In this document: positions 6,798-15,720 of the stretch, piece after piece | Layout: every line of letters starts with the position of its first letter | Numbering within the stretch: position 1 is the first letter of the stretch | Assembly (NCBI GenBank): GCA_902516225.1 | Contig: CABXXS010000005.1 | Coordinates: forward strand, 1-38,753 | Reading direction: 5' to 3' | From: Puniceicoccaceae bacterium | GTDB taxonomy: Bacteria > Verrucomicrobiota > Verrucomicrobiae > Opitutales > Coraliomargaritaceae | Length of the DNA: 38,753 nt | Notes under the pieces: generated by a model | What the model was told of the DNA's origin: nothing | The model's database searches: none | What the model saw: the letters and a program-made list of their open reading frames with translations, nothing else | Position numbers and translations under genes: made by a program

Positions 6798-8654
6798 CTA
6801 TGCGTTTGATTTCCCGAACTCACTTCGCCAAAATCGCCAATCTAGTAAAGCCATACCTATGAAAATAAGCTGGCTCAAACAAAAGACCATAAGCCAAAGA
6901 AAACCACTGTCGGTAAATCCGTAGGAGTGAAGCCCCACACTAAGTAGGTTTGTCCCAAACCAAGACCATGCTGTGATAATATTACCGCAGATGGCCAGTG
7001 ACATGAGTCCGCGCTCTTTACAGAGCCCTCCCCAGCGTGCGTGCAAGTAAATTGCCCCCATCACTACGATCATGAGTGCGCCATTTTCCTTCGGGTCCCA
7101 ACCCCAAAAGCGACCCCAACTCTGGTCGGCCCATATTCCTCCAAGAATAGTGCCGACCAGACTAAATAACACGCCGAAAGCGGTAATTCCATAGACCATC
7201 GCACTAAGGGAGCGGGCAGTTTTTTTATTGAGGCGGCGACCAAAAACGCCTACCACGACGAAGAAAATAGCCAGCGCTCCTGCGAGGAACATAGCTGAGT
7301 AACCAAAAGTGATGATAATCACGTGCGTAGCCAACCAAAAATTGGAGTCTAGCACTGCACGCATCATTTCGAGCGTATCGCCACTCATTGCTAGGTGATG
7401 GGCTACAATAAGACTGCAAAAACCGACGATCGAAGCCATTGCTGCACCTATACCGTTTTTAAAGAATTTCTCTATAAAGGTGCCAAGTAAGACTGCACCC
7501 CAGCCGACGAAGACAGCCGATGAGTAGAGATTGGTGACTGGTGGGCGGCCTTGTATATACATTCTCGAGAGTAGCCCGTAGGTATGAATAGTAAATGCCA
7601 AAAGGAGGACCCAAAATGCCGCGCGGCTGAGTTCTTTTGGCCAGCGCAGCCAAGAGATACAGACGATTAAAAATGTTAGTACATAGAGCTGCATCGAAAC
7701 GTAGAAAGGCTGTAGGGCGTTGAAGTCTCGTTCGTAATGCACGCGGCGGATATCACTTGGGAAGTCGGCAACAAAGCGCTGGTGTAATTCTTGAGTAGTT
7801 TGATTGAAGCTACTGGCATCTTCGGAGCGATAAGCCATAGTCAGCGATGCGTAGCTCGTCACGTAGGGGCTCAGGGGGTCGCCTTTCATGACATCGAGTA
7901 GCTCAAGACCGATATTTTTCCAATCCTCCATCGGATCGACCGGTGCGGGCGGGGGGACTACGCGCAAGAGCGCACTTTGGGAGAGTTTTAGATAATCGTC
8001 TGCAAAGGTAATAAAGCGCTTAAGCAGGGCTTTGTCGTAGTCTTGCCCAGACTGTTGCTTGCGTAGCTCAGCCATACCTGACTGAACCGTAGCTAGGTAA
8101 CTCTGATATTCGTCCGCAAGGCGGTTAAGGCGGTCGGGTCCACCGCCAGGATGGAGCGAATGCATGGTCCGGTGGTAGCGCATTAGACCTTTGTTTATTT
8201 CCGCTATTTGTCTCTCGTAGGGGCTGCGCTTCTGTGGATCAGTATTAATCTCGGAGTTTAAGCGGTGTAGTTCTTTTGAATAAGGGAGCAGGTCGTTATA
8301 GGAATAATACCGTTGTCCTTTTTGGGCTAAGCCGGACAGGCCTAGATCGTCTGGAAATTCTATCTTAAATACTGGGTATGCGTCTGCTACTTCGGGGCGC
8401 ATAGTCAGATCCAAAAACCACTCTATAGGGCTTAGAGTCACTCCATCTCGGGTAACTACTTTTTGCCTACCGGAGAGAATTAACAGGGTATTTCGCGCCA
8501 CTGAGTCGAGCGGCTTTATTCGCCCTCCTACTTGTACGGGTAGTTCAGAAAAAGAGTCTAGGTCGAAAATAGAGTTTGTCCTGGACGAGCGCAGTGCACC
8601 CCAAAAAATGACGACTACAAGAAGGATGATGCTACTGTAAACAAGTTTTTTCAC
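6798..8654 (-). CDS. ccsA: Cytochrome c biogenesis protein CcsA/ResC (System II haem handling)
   Basis: 618 residues, GTG start (VKKLVYSS), no Shine-Dalgarno. One N-terminal membrane anchor is followed by a long extracytoplasmic part (about 25-320) and then about eight membrane segments carrying the CcmC/CcsA core. The tryptophan-rich haem motif WGRFWGWDPKENG lies at about residues 510-522, with conserved His in 'LATHVIIITFGYS' and SVGLHSYGF. In System II, CcsA with ResB/CcsB exports haem and attaches it to CXXCH apocytochromes. The large N-terminal extension is longer than in cyanobacterial CcsA and resembles fused or extended forms of Bacteroidota and Verrucomicrobiota. It is the last gene of a three-gene operon, 18 bases after resB. 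Confidence 0.9.
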   Translation of the reverse strand: MKKLVYSSIILLVVVIFWGALRSSRTNSIFDLDSFSELPVQVGGRIKPLDSVARNTLLILSGRQKVVTRDGVTLSPIEWFLDLTMRPEVADAYPVFKIEFPDDLGLSGLAQKGQRYYSYNDLLPYSKELHRLNSEINTDPQKRSPYERQIAEINKGLMRYHRTMHSLHPGGGPDRLNRLADEYQSYLATVQSGMAELRKQQSGQDYDKALLKRFITFADDYLKLSQSALLRVVPPPAPVDPMEDWKNIGLELLDVMKGDPLSPYVTSYASLTMAYRSEDASSFNQTTQELHQRFVADFPSDIRRVHYERDFNALQPFYVSMQLYVLTFLIVCISWLRWPKELSRAAFWVLLLAFTIHTYGLLSRMYIQGRPPVTNLYSSAVFVGWGAVLLGTFIEKFFKNGIGAAMASIVGFCSLIVAHHLAMSGDTLEMMRAVLDSNFWLATHVIIITFGYSAMFLAGALAIFFVVVGVFGRRLNKKTARSLSAMVYGITAFGVLFSLVGTILGGIWADQSWGRFWGWDPKENGALMIVVMGAIYLHARWGGLCKERGLMSLAICGNIITAWSWFGTNLLSVGLHSYGFTDSGFLWLMVFCLSQLIFIGMALLDWRFWRSEFGKSNA

Positions 8655-8672
8655 GGATTAGTAGGCTACTAT

Positions 8673-9845
8673 TTAACTGCGCTTGTTTAGGAATTTCATA
8701 AAGTGCATGCCGAATTGCAGGCACATACCAACGCCCATTAGAAGGACGCTAATATAGGGCAAGAGCCAGCCAGGGTTTCTAACAACCTGGAAAATAGATG
8801 TGCGATCTTGATTGGCAAATGAAGCTTGGAAAAAAGTCAGCCCCTCGTAACGAAGAGGGTGGTTCATGTAAATGAGCGCCTTCTGATTTTTAGTGCTATC
8901 TTGATGGTGGACCATAACTTCACTAGAGAAATTAAAAGGGATTTCCGTGCCGGGATATTTGTCGTGCGTAAAATCGATGAGCTCTATTTCGAATGGATAG
9001 TAGTGACGAGTGAATCGAAGGGCAATTTCCCAGGCTTGATCACCTGATTCGATCATTTGAGGAGGGAAGCGTTCGTCGATTACATTAGAGACTAGCCATA
9101 TACCGAGCGAGCCTTCCGGTCCGTAGACTTCTACGAAAGAGGTCGCTGTATTAATATCACCTTCCGCGTAAGTTTCAGCTTGAGGCGTGGCAATGATACC
9201 CATGCGCACTGCGGCGCCGCGGGTTGCCATTGTTTGTAGTGGCGTATCACCGGTGGCTCGACCGACCTCCGCATTTGGGTAGTAGGCTAATGTCCTGATA
9301 CGTAGTGGCGTATTTGGAACATTTACCTCCTTGCCTGGTTTCAACCATGAGGCTGGAACTGCATGAACACTGTCGTGTTCAGCGTGACTGCGGTCGATAA
9401 AAACGAGCTCATTGCTTCGGAATGCCCGCGAGTAATTATTTCTACCGCCTTCGTCGACGGGCATCTGGCTCTCGACCGAGAGGAAATCGGTAAGAAATTC
9501 GCTCACAAGAAGTAAAATAAGGCCGAAGTGAACAAGAAAAATTCCGCCCTTCTTCCAGTTGAGCTTAAAACGTGTGCTATGGGCAGCTAAGAGATTAATT
9601 AAGAGTAAGCCGCCTAATAAATATCCTCCAGGCATGGGAATATATAGCCAAAATAGTAGATCATGCATCGGTGCTTGATCTGGGTAGTCCCATAGAACAA
9701 AGAGGCTTTCAAAGTAGAGTTTCTGCGTGTGCCAAATACCGTAATGCACTTGATCGAGTGTGCCGAAGAAAATTAGCACCATTGATAGGCCTAACAAAAC
9801 GACAGTAAGTTTGAGAGAGCTAAAAAACTGCAGAAGCACTTTCAT
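8673..9845 (-). CDS. resB: Cytochrome c biogenesis protein ResB/CcsB
   Basis: 390 residues. Hydrophobic segments occur at about 8-28 (LTVVLLGLSMVLIFFGTLDQ), 74-90, 101-118 and 358-378. Between the third and fourth lies a large extracytoplasmic domain with 'PLRYEGLTFFQASFANQ', a ResB hallmark. 'GTLDQVHYGIWHTQKLYFES' after the first segment is also typical (family: G.....GIW..Q..FF.S). ResB partners CcsA in haem delivery and ligation to apocytochrome c outside the cytoplasmic membrane. The stop is 18 bases before the ccsA start, and the start is 3 bases after the lipoprotein gene. The ATG has no Shine-Dalgarno and probably depends on coupling. Confidence 0.9.
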   Translation of the reverse strand: MKVLLQFFSSLKLTVVLLGLSMVLIFFGTLDQVHYGIWHTQKLYFESLFVLWDYPDQAPMHDLLFWLYIPMPGGYLLGGLLLINLLAAHSTRFKLNWKKGGIFLVHFGLILLLVSEFLTDFLSVESQMPVDEGGRNNYSRAFRSNELVFIDRSHAEHDSVHAVPASWLKPGKEVNVPNTPLRIRTLAYYPNAEVGRATGDTPLQTMATRGAAVRMGIIATPQAETYAEGDINTATSFVEVYGPEGSLGIWLVSNVIDERFPPQMIESGDQAWEIALRFTRHYYPFEIELIDFTHDKYPGTEIPFNFSSEVMVHHQDSTKNQKALIYMNHPLRYEGLTFFQASFANQDRTSIFQVVRNPGWLLPYISVLLMGVGMCLQFGMHFMKFLNKRS

Positions 9846-9848
9846 TAA

Positions 9849-10517
9849 TCAATGGTTTGTATCTTCTAAACGGACAGAATCAATGAAGCCTTTCATCGCC
9901 GCCTCGTTGGCTAGAACAGTACCACTGTCTCCTAAAAATTTAAAAAACCAAGTATAGCCATGGAAGGGAAGCAGACCGCCGAGAATACTCTTAGGGTTTC
10001 CTTCGAGGCGCACATACAAGCCCTCGTGTCCAGAGATCGAGTAAGAATTGGTGAAGTCGGAGAGCATTTCTTCATCAACTTTCTCGAGACCAATTTGCCC
10101 GCGCCAGCGATTTATATTTGCGAGCTCTCCTCCTACATCACCAGGGAAAGCGAGAACTGTTAACTCGGCTCTTCCATTTCCATCTTCGGCGATTAAATTT
10201 ACTTTACGAATACCACTTGGGGGCTGCTCTTCCCAGCCTTCTGGTACCTCATAGTTAATAACACCCGCCTCTTTCGCTGCTTTTGCCATACCAGGTAGTA
10301 CCTGCATAGGTCTGCCCGTAGAATCAGCCAAAGGTGCTGACTGGACTGTACTAGTATCCTCCGCTAAATTAACACTGCGACTTTCTTTAGGTATTAGGTA
10401 GCTAGTTGGCTGCGCTTTATCACAAGCTAGAAGAGAAAGCATGCAGGTAAGTAAGCCTATTTGGATAGCTAGACGTAGATCGATTAACTGGCAAAAATTA
10501 TGATTTTTTTTTGGCAT
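9849..10517 (-). CDS. Lipoprotein linked to ResB/CcsA (unknown function)
   Basis: 222 residues. A hydrophobic signal (about 13-31) ends in a lipobox, SLLAC with Cys32, so the product is predicted to be a lipid-anchored exported protein. A low-complexity linker follows, and then a compact domain of about 130 residues (YEVPEGWEEQPPSGIRKVNL, then LTVLAFPGDVGGELANINRW, then 'YTWFFKFLGDSGTVLANEAA'). Close homologues upstream of ccsB/ccsA genes in Planctomycetota/Verrucomicrobiota are recalled as hypothetical proteins. The 3-base gap to resB argues for a job in cytochrome c assembly or respiratory-complex assembly, but that is inference. No catalytic motif was recognised. Confidence 0.7.
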   Translation of the reverse strand: MPKKNHNFCQLIDLRLAIQIGLLTCMLSLLACDKAQPTSYLIPKESRSVNLAEDTSTVQSAPLADSTGRPMQVLPGMAKAAKEAGVINYEVPEGWEEQPPSGIRKVNLIAEDGNGRAELTVLAFPGDVGGELANINRWRGQIGLEKVDEEMLSDFTNSYSISGHEGLYVRLEGNPKSILGGLLPFHGYTWFFKFLGDSGTVLANEAAMKGFIDSVRLEDTNH

Positions 10518-10597
10518 GTATGGAGGTAGAATAAGCCCTTATTTAAGCTGTAGGTCAACTAGATGGGATAGATTATACCCTTACCCGATGAAGCGGT

Positions 10598-11701
10598 TTA
10601 GTTGTTAAAACGGAAGAGGGCGACGTCGCCATCAACAAATTCATAGTCCTTGCCTTCAAGGCGGTACTTCCCAGCTTCGCGAGCCTTTGCCACGCTCTTT
10701 GCGGTAATTAGGTCTTCATAAGAGACGACTTCGGCTTTTATAAACCCATGCTCGAAATCGGTATGAATCACACCCGCACATTCTGGAGCTCGCATGCCTT
10801 TTTTGAATGTCCAAGCGCGCACTTCCTGCTCGCCAGCGGTGAAGTAAGAGGCCAACCCGAGTAGATCATAGCTCGCGCGTATAAGAAGAGAAACGCCCGA
10901 GTCGCTAATGCCGAGCGATTGTAGGTATTCTGAAGCCTCGGAGGCGTCGAAATCGATAAGTTCTGCTTCGACCGCAGCTGAAATAATGCAGGTGCCTGCG
11001 CCATGGTGCTCGGCGGCATATTGTTCTACCTTGGCAACAAAGTTATTGCTAGTAGTATCTGCCAAGTCGCTCTCGGCAACGTTACATGCGTATAGCACGC
11101 GCTTAGCAGAGAGTAAACATAATCGTCCGAGTACGACTAATTCATCGTCGTTCATATCGAGTGTAATAGCTGGCTTATTCGCATCGAGGTGCGGTTGCAG
11201 TCGCTCGATAAGGGCTAAGTTTTCGGCTGCTTCCTTGTCGCCACTTCGTGCTTTTTTCGCTAGCTTCTCACTTTGGCTTTCAAGCGAGCTAATATCTGAA
11301 AGAATGAGTTCAGTATTTATCACCTCAATGTCTCGGATCGAATCGATCGAGCCCATGTTATGAATGATATCGTCGTCTATAAAGCAGCGCACTACATGTA
11401 CGATCGCATCGACCTCACGTATGTTAGCTAAAAACTTGTTACCCAGTCCTTCGCCCTTGCTGGCACCTTCTACAAGACCAGCTATGTCGACAAACTCGAC
11501 CGCTGCGGGGATCACTTTATTAGTTTTTGCTATTTCGCTAAGTGGCTCTAACCGGCAGTCAGGCACTTGGACTACTCCCACATTCGGATCGATCGTGCAG
11601 AACGGATAGTTTGCCGATTCAGCCTTACGGGTGCGCGTAAGGGCATTAAAGAGTGTACTTTTTCCCACATTGGGGAGACCTACGATACCGACTTGAAGCA
11701 T
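10598..11701 (-). CDS. ychF: Redox-regulated ribosome-binding ATPase YchF (Obg-like)
   Basis: 367 residues, the standard YchF length. G1 is [15 protein letters not shown] (residues about 7-20), then [17 protein letters not shown], the switch region [19 protein letters not shown], and the altered G4 'ACNVAESDL' (NxxE instead of NKxD). That altered G4 explains the family's ATP preference. The C-terminal TGS domain includes [20 protein letters not shown] and 'FKAE'-like strands ending '[12 protein letters not shown]'. In the family it binds 70S/50S ribosomes and is linked to translation and oxidative-stress control. ATG 11701 lacks a Shine-Dalgarno. It is divergent from the cysteine desulfurase gene across 137 bases. 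Confidence 0.95.
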   Translation of the reverse strand: MLQVGIVGLPNVGKSTLFNALTRTRKAESANYPFCTIDPNVGVVQVPDCRLEPLSEIAKTNKVIPAAVEFVDIAGLVEGASKGEGLGNKFLANIREVDAIVHVVRCFIDDDIIHNMGSIDSIRDIEVINTELILSDISSLESQSEKLAKKARSGDKEAAENLALIERLQPHLDANKPAITLDMNDDELVVLGRLCLLSAKRVLYACNVAESDLADTTSNNFVAKVEQYAAEHHGAGTCIISAAVEAELIDFDASEASEYLQSLGISDSGVSLLIRASYDLLGLASYFTAGEQEVRAWTFKKGMRAPECAGVIHTDFEHGFIKAEVVSYEDLITAKSVAKAREAGKYRLEGKDYEFVDGDVALFRFNN

Positions 11702-11793
11702 AGCTGATGAGGATTGTACCGTGCTGCTGTCAGTGCAATTAAAAATGCCATGCTAGATCTCCTTTCTAAGCTATGTCTTTTGTTTTACTCCAC

Positions 11794-11822
11794 TTGAACT
11801 GGATTTGACCTCTCGGAACAAT
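11794..11822 (+). promoter_or_regulatory. Candidate promoter for the cysteine desulfurase-recF pair
   Basis: TTGAAC (11794-11799), then 17 bases, then AACAAT (11817-11822), 16 bases before ATG 11839. The -35 matches five of six consensus positions and the -10 four of six. It sits in the only sizeable gap upstream of the gene. Confidence 0.3.
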
Positions 11823-11838
11823 CCTTTAAATTGCGCAC

Positions 11839-12987
11839 ATGAATTTATGCTATTTTGACCACAACGCTACTGCGCCGCTCGCTAGTGAGGCTAGTGCCGC
11901 ATGGTTGGAGGCGACCAAACAGTCATGGCTTAATCCATCTAGTCCTTATAGAAATGCTGCAGCAGTACGGGTGCGCTATGAGGCAGCCCGTGAATCACTT
12001 GCTTCGCAACTTGGGATCGCTCCCGAGCGTTTGGTATTTACTTCTGGTGCAACTGAAGCGAATAACGACGTGTTCCGTAATTGGGCTAGGCATCTATCAG
12101 CAGATGCCTTGGTAGGGGTCAATCCTACGGAGCACCCGAGTGTGATCGAAGCCGCTGAAATTTTTCTAGGCAGGCGCGTGGAGTGGTTGCAGATTAAAAG
12201 TGATGGCCGAGTAGACGTCGAGTCGTTAGGTGAGCGTGTCCGCTCCGGGCAAATGGCGGCCGTGTCCGTTATGGCAGCGAACAACGAGACTGGGGTGCTC
12301 CAACCTTGGCAGGAAATTGCTGATATTTGCGCCGAAGCTAACGTACCCTATCATTGTGACGCATCTCAGTGGGTAGGTAAAATGCCACTAGATGGGCTAT
12401 CGAAATGCAGCTACGTGACAGCTTGCGCGCACAAATTTGGTGGCCCAAAAGGGGTCGGTTTTATAACCCTGCCGAATGAGGCAGGGGGCTTTAGTATTTT
12501 ATTAGGGGGTGCTCAAGAACAGAGTCATCGAGCAGGAACCGAAGATGTGGCTGGAGTACTCGCAATGCTTGCAGCGCTCGAAGTGTCTAAAACACAGGGG
12601 TCTAGCGCACGGGATGATTTTATTAAGCGTATTGTAGTGGAGATTCCAGGTTCAATTATAGTTGGGCACGAAGCGCCCCGCCTGTGGAATACAGTTTCAT
12701 TAATCCTGCCCAGACATAGGAGTATGCGCTGGATACGTGCATTGGAAAAATTAGGATTCTTGATTTCAGTAGGGTCGGCCTGTTCGACGGGCAAGGCATC
12801 TGTGTCTGCAACTCTTCTTGCAATGGGGATTGATCCTGTAACCGCAGGCCGTGCTCTACGAATCAGTTCTGGGGTTAATACCAGGGCGGAGGATTGGCAG
12901 GCGCTCTTAAGAGCGATGGTAGTAACTAATTCCTTACTCGATGCAGAGGCGTCTGCTGAGAAAAGCACTGTAATTTCCTTAGACTGA
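11839..12987 (+). CDS. NifS/IscS-like cysteine desulfurase (PLP enzyme)
   Basis: 382 residues. The PLP site is complete: 'FTSGATEANND' (phosphate-binding loop), His99 in NPTEHPSV, Asp174/Gln177 in YHCDASQWVG, and Lys199 in CAHKFGGPKGVGF as the Schiff-base lysine. 'AQEQSHRAGTEDVAGVLA' follows, and the persulfide Cys315 lies in SVGSACSTGK. These enzymes take sulfur from cysteine for Fe-S clusters, thiolated tRNA and cofactors. There is no iscU or other Fe-S scaffold gene nearby. recF follows with an 18-base gap to its likely ATG. It could serve tRNA thiolation or Fe-S assembly; context does not decide. No Shine-Dalgarno. Confidence 0.88.
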   Translation: MNLCYFDHNATAPLASEASAAWLEATKQSWLNPSSPYRNAAAVRVRYEAARESLASQLGIAPERLVFTSGATEANNDVFRNWARHLSADALVGVNPTEHPSVIEAAEIFLGRRVEWLQIKSDGRVDVESLGERVRSGQMAAVSVMAANNETGVLQPWQEIADICAEANVPYHCDASQWVGKMPLDGLSKCSYVTACAHKFGGPKGVGFITLPNEAGGFSILLGGAQEQSHRAGTEDVAGVLAMLAALEVSKTQGSSARDDFIKRIVVEIPGSIIVGHEAPRLWNTVSLILPRHRSMRWIRALEKLGFLISVGSACSTGKASVSATLLAMGIDPVTAGRALRISSGVNTRAEDWQALLRAMVVTNSLLDAEASAEKSTVISLD

Positions 12988-13005
12988 TTTAGGTAACACT
13001 TGTGT

Positions 13006-14076
13006 ATGCGCTTTCTAAACCTACGCCTTCAGGACTTCCGAAATATAGAGTTTGCCGAACTACCTCTTAATGGGGATCGTATTTTACTTCTTGGCGCGAA
13101 TGGACAAGGTAAATCTAATTTACTCGAAGCCCTTGGTTTGGTCACGGCGATACGCTCTTTTCGGACGCAAACAATGGCCACACTTGCTCGCAAGGGGGTG
13201 AATGCATACACACTTGCGTATCAATTAGAGCACGACTCGGAGGGGCTCACTAGCTTGGAAATACATTCTGGTCCAGCGGGACGAACAGTCCGTATAGACG
13301 GGAAAAAAGTGACCCGCTTAATTGATTTTATTGGCCGTTTTCCGACGGTCACTTTGTGCTCTACGGATCTCATGCTTTTGCGGGGCAGCCCAAGTGAGCG
13401 ACGGCGTTTCATAGACCTGACCCTCTCCGTTGTTAACCGGCCTTATTATAATTCCTTGCGTGACTTTAATCGTGGGATATCTGAGAGGAATCGGCTTTTA
13501 AAAAATAAAGGAAGTGCTGCCCAGTTGTCGGCATTTGAGGCAGAGGTCGCGACACATGCCTGTGCTATTAATGGTTTCCGAAAGGAAGGTATCTTAAAGC
13601 TAGGGGATGTACTGAGCAGGGTCTATGAAGGCATCGCTGAGGCTGATGAAGGGCCAGAATTGAGCTTCTGTCCGAACACTGACTGTGCAGATGCAGAGGC
13701 TTACTGCCGCCTACTTAGGGAGAGCCGAGCGCGTGACCAATTAATTGGAGCGACCCAGCGAGGTCCTCATCGCGATGATTTTAATTTCTCACTGCATGTT
13801 GGTGGTGCTCGCGAGTATGCTTCGGATGGGCAACAGCGAGGACTCTGTGTTGCGCTACGCTTTGCTCAGGCTAGTCTGTACAAGGAGCTGCTTAATCGAG
13901 TGCCTGTTTTGCTAGCGGATGACGTTTTGGGAGAGCTCGATCCTACTCGCCGCGTGGGATTTTGGCAGACTTGCCCTGAGGAAATGCAGATAATAGCGAC
14001 TGGGACAGAACTTCCAGCAGAGCCTAAAAAATGGGCTATATATAATGTTAAAAACGGGCATGTGCTTTGCCCTTAG
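13006..14076 (+). CDS. recF: DNA replication/repair protein RecF
   Basis: 356 residues from ATG 13006; an upstream in-frame TTG at 13000 is less likely. It starts with the classic MRFLNLRLQDFRNI. Walker A is LLGANGQGKSNLLEAL (residues about 28-43), 'LLRGSPSERRRFIDLTLS' is the RecF-specific arm, the ABC signature is 'YASDGQQRGLCVALRFAQ', and Walker B/D-loop is PVLLADDVLGELDPTRR. RecF loads RecA at gaps together with RecO and RecR. recF often neighbours dnaA/dnaN/gyrB at the origin. None of those is present here, so it gives no evidence of an origin. It converges on the NUDIX gene 60 bases downstream. Confidence 0.93.
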   Translation: MRFLNLRLQDFRNIEFAELPLNGDRILLLGANGQGKSNLLEALGLVTAIRSFRTQTMATLARKGVNAYTLAYQLEHDSEGLTSLEIHSGPAGRTVRIDGKKVTRLIDFIGRFPTVTLCSTDLMLLRGSPSERRRFIDLTLSVVNRPYYNSLRDFNRGISERNRLLKNKGSAAQLSAFEAEVATHACAINGFRKEGILKLGDVLSRVYEGIAEADEGPELSFCPNTDCADAEAYCRLLRESRARDQLIGATQRGPHRDDFNFSLHVGGAREYASDGQQRGLCVALRFAQASLYKELLNRVPVLLADDVLGELDPTRRVGFWQTCPEEMQIIATGTELPAEPKKWAIYNVKNGHVLCP

Positions 14077-14136
14077 AATTACGCACTTAGCACTCTATCG
14101 CTTCATTGGATCATGGAGGGATAATAAGTAAATAAA

Positions 14137-14640
14137 TTAGGGTAATATCTGTAATTCTTCTATAATGTGAAGTTCGCCACTAGGATCACAATCTGCGCGT
14201 AGACCTATAAAGCCCTCTCTGTAGCGATCGTAATAGGGCCAGAGCAATCTGCGATCAGTTTCGGGTATGGAGAGCGAATCGACAGCTATTCGCTCAAAAA
14301 ACCTAAAATGACCTTCGTCAATGGTTTTGGGTAGTTCGGATATTACTTTTTTGCAATCGAACAAAAACATAAGCCAATGCCCAGTACCTTCATAGCTTTT
14401 CTCAGAAATATAACCAAAGCACTTTAAATCAGAATCATTAACGTGAAGCTGAATCTCTTCCTCTGTTTCTCTGCGTGCACACTCGTAGGGAGACTCACCA
14501 ATTGATTTATTCAACTTCCCTCCAATAGGACTCCAACAGCCCATGTTGGGCGCATTTTTACGCTTTATTAGTAAATGCCTTCCTTTCACATCACGGACGA
14601 AAACAAGAGCGCTTATTTTAAAGGGTAGTGGAGTGCTCAT
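14137..14640 (-). CDS. NUDIX hydrolase
   Basis: 167 residues from ATG 14640 (MSTPLPF); ATG 14652 is also in frame. The core begins 'KISALVFVRDVKGRHLLIKR'. The Nudix box is GGKLNKSIGESPYECARRETEEEIQL: the metal-binding REtxEE is intact, but the loop between GGK and GES is about two residues longer than standard. The downstream 'GHWLMFLFDCKKVI' and 'DEGHFRFFERIAVDSL' resemble Nudix enzymes acting on (deoxy)nucleoside triphosphates, such as MutT-like 8-oxo-dGTP or 7,8-dihydroneopterin triphosphate hydrolases. The substrate cannot be assigned. Convergent with recF. No terminator recognised between them. Confidence 0.82.
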   Translation of the reverse strand: MSTPLPFKISALVFVRDVKGRHLLIKRKNAPNMGCWSPIGGKLNKSIGESPYECARRETEEEIQLHVNDSDLKCFGYISEKSYEGTGHWLMFLFDCKKVISELPKTIDEGHFRFFERIAVDSLSIPETDRRLLWPYYDRYREGFIGLRADCDPSGELHIIEELQILP

Positions 14641-14652
14641 AGGGTTTAGCAT

Positions 14653-15071
14653 ACGCGCTAATAAAGTCCTTAATTTTGAGTGCCATAAGAGCAGTAGTTA
14701 CTAATGCATATTTTTACCAAAAGTATAACACATATTATTATATTCCTGGGAGCAAGCTAACTGCGTACAGAAAAGATCCTTTAATAATATTTAAATATCA
14801 AAAAAATAAATCTGGCACTTTATAATCGCAGTAAACAGGAATAATTCAAGTGCATAAAATTTCATATATATTACTTTTTGCTCTAAATATTTAAAAAAAA
14901 TGGGTTGCGCTATTAAGAGTAAAAGACAGTTTATAATTTCATTTTTCATAATTGTATCTACGCATAGCTCTTGTAAAAGTCTCACTTAAGGGCTTTTGCG
15001 GTGTTAAATTATATCGTTCTGAACTACTTACCTCTATCCTAATACGCAACTAGCCTCTACTGTACCAAAGT
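14653..15071. other. AT-rich intergenic region upstream of the pilus-like operon
   Basis: About 420 bases with many A/T runs and no credible gene. A 64-codon minus-strand frame (14985-14791) encodes only a hydrophobic, Ile/Leu/Phe-rich string, as expected from AT-rich DNA. A 12-base palindrome ATATTTAAATAT lies at 14787-14798, and ATATTT/AAATAT elements recur to about 14900. The region must contain the promoters of both the NUDIX gene (leftward) and the pilus-like operon (rightward), but no single -35/-10 pair stands out. Confidence 0.5.
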
Positions 15072-15671
15072 ATGTTCAACACTACCTTATTCTTAATTGT
15101 TTTATCTGCTCTATTTGCGGGTTCACTCTCAGCGAAGGCTCAAGAAACAATTAAGGTGGACCGCGTTGATTTTAATTCTCTGCGCGACGATAAGTTGCAG
15201 GTTGAAATTGAGTTGTCTTGCGAGGAAAATCCAGATTCAGAGGCACGCGATAAAGATTTCGTTGAGAAAATTCGGGTGAAAGCGTATCTTGCATTCGAGC
15301 GTGATACCCAAGAACGCTCTTTCGATTACTACACAAGTGAAGTAGAGATAATCCTTATGGAGAAGGGTGACGACAAGAATGTTTACTTTTATCTACCTGG
15401 TTTGATTGTCGAGCGCGACCAACTGAAAACAGACCCAGATTTTTACTACATACAGGTATCGGTCGACGAGGAAGTGCAAGAGCCACAAAGTACAGCGATG
15501 AGCAGCAATATACCGAATCTTGATATACTAAACTCATTTGTTTCTAGGGCAGATGCAGAGGGTGGCATAAATGAGCATCTTTTAACGCCTATTTATTTAA
15601 TGACGGGCGACCCGGAACTTGGGCGCGTCAGTGACCTTCCGGCTTTTCTCCGTCGTGACGTACACAATTAA
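15072..15671 (+). CDS. Amuc_1102-like exported pilus-system protein
   Basis: 199 residues. A Sec signal (TTLFLIVLSALFAGSLSA-KAQ) is followed by a beta-rich domain: 'IKVDRVDFNSLRDDKLQVEI', SFDYYTSEVEIILMEKGDDK, then VYFYLPGLIVERD. The position as first gene of the five-gene cluster, length and export signal match the Amuc_1102-family pilus-like protein of Akkermansia. Its molecular role is unknown; a periplasmic assembly factor or minor extracellular component is possible. ATG 15072 has no Shine-Dalgarno (taccaaagt before it). The PilM-like gene starts 49 bases downstream on the same strand. The call rests more on synteny than on motif. Confidence 0.6.
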   Translation: MFNTTLFLIVLSALFAGSLSAKAQETIKVDRVDFNSLRDDKLQVEIELSCEENPDSEARDKDFVEKIRVKAYLAFERDTQERSFDYYTSEVEIILMEKGDDKNVYFYLPGLIVERDQLKTDPDFYYIQVSVDEEVQEPQSTAMSSNIPNLDILNSFVSRADAEGGINEHLLTPIYLMTGDPELGRVSDLPAFLRRDVHN

Positions 15672-15720
15672 TCAAGGGCACGACATATGCATCTAAATTT
15701 CGCCTTTTACCTTTTTACAC

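Noticed and set aside
10908..11363. Antisense frame of 151 codons within ychF
   Set aside because: Ser/Ala-rich shadow of a well-conserved gene on the other strand.
13006..14076. recF as a sign of the replication origin
   Set aside because: No dnaA, dnaN, gyrB, DnaA-box cluster or AT-rich unwinding element was seen nearby.
14791..14985. A 64-codon minus-strand frame with hydrophobic content upstream of the pilus operon
   Set aside because: AT-rich noise: its composition is what random A/T runs give, and no start signal is present.
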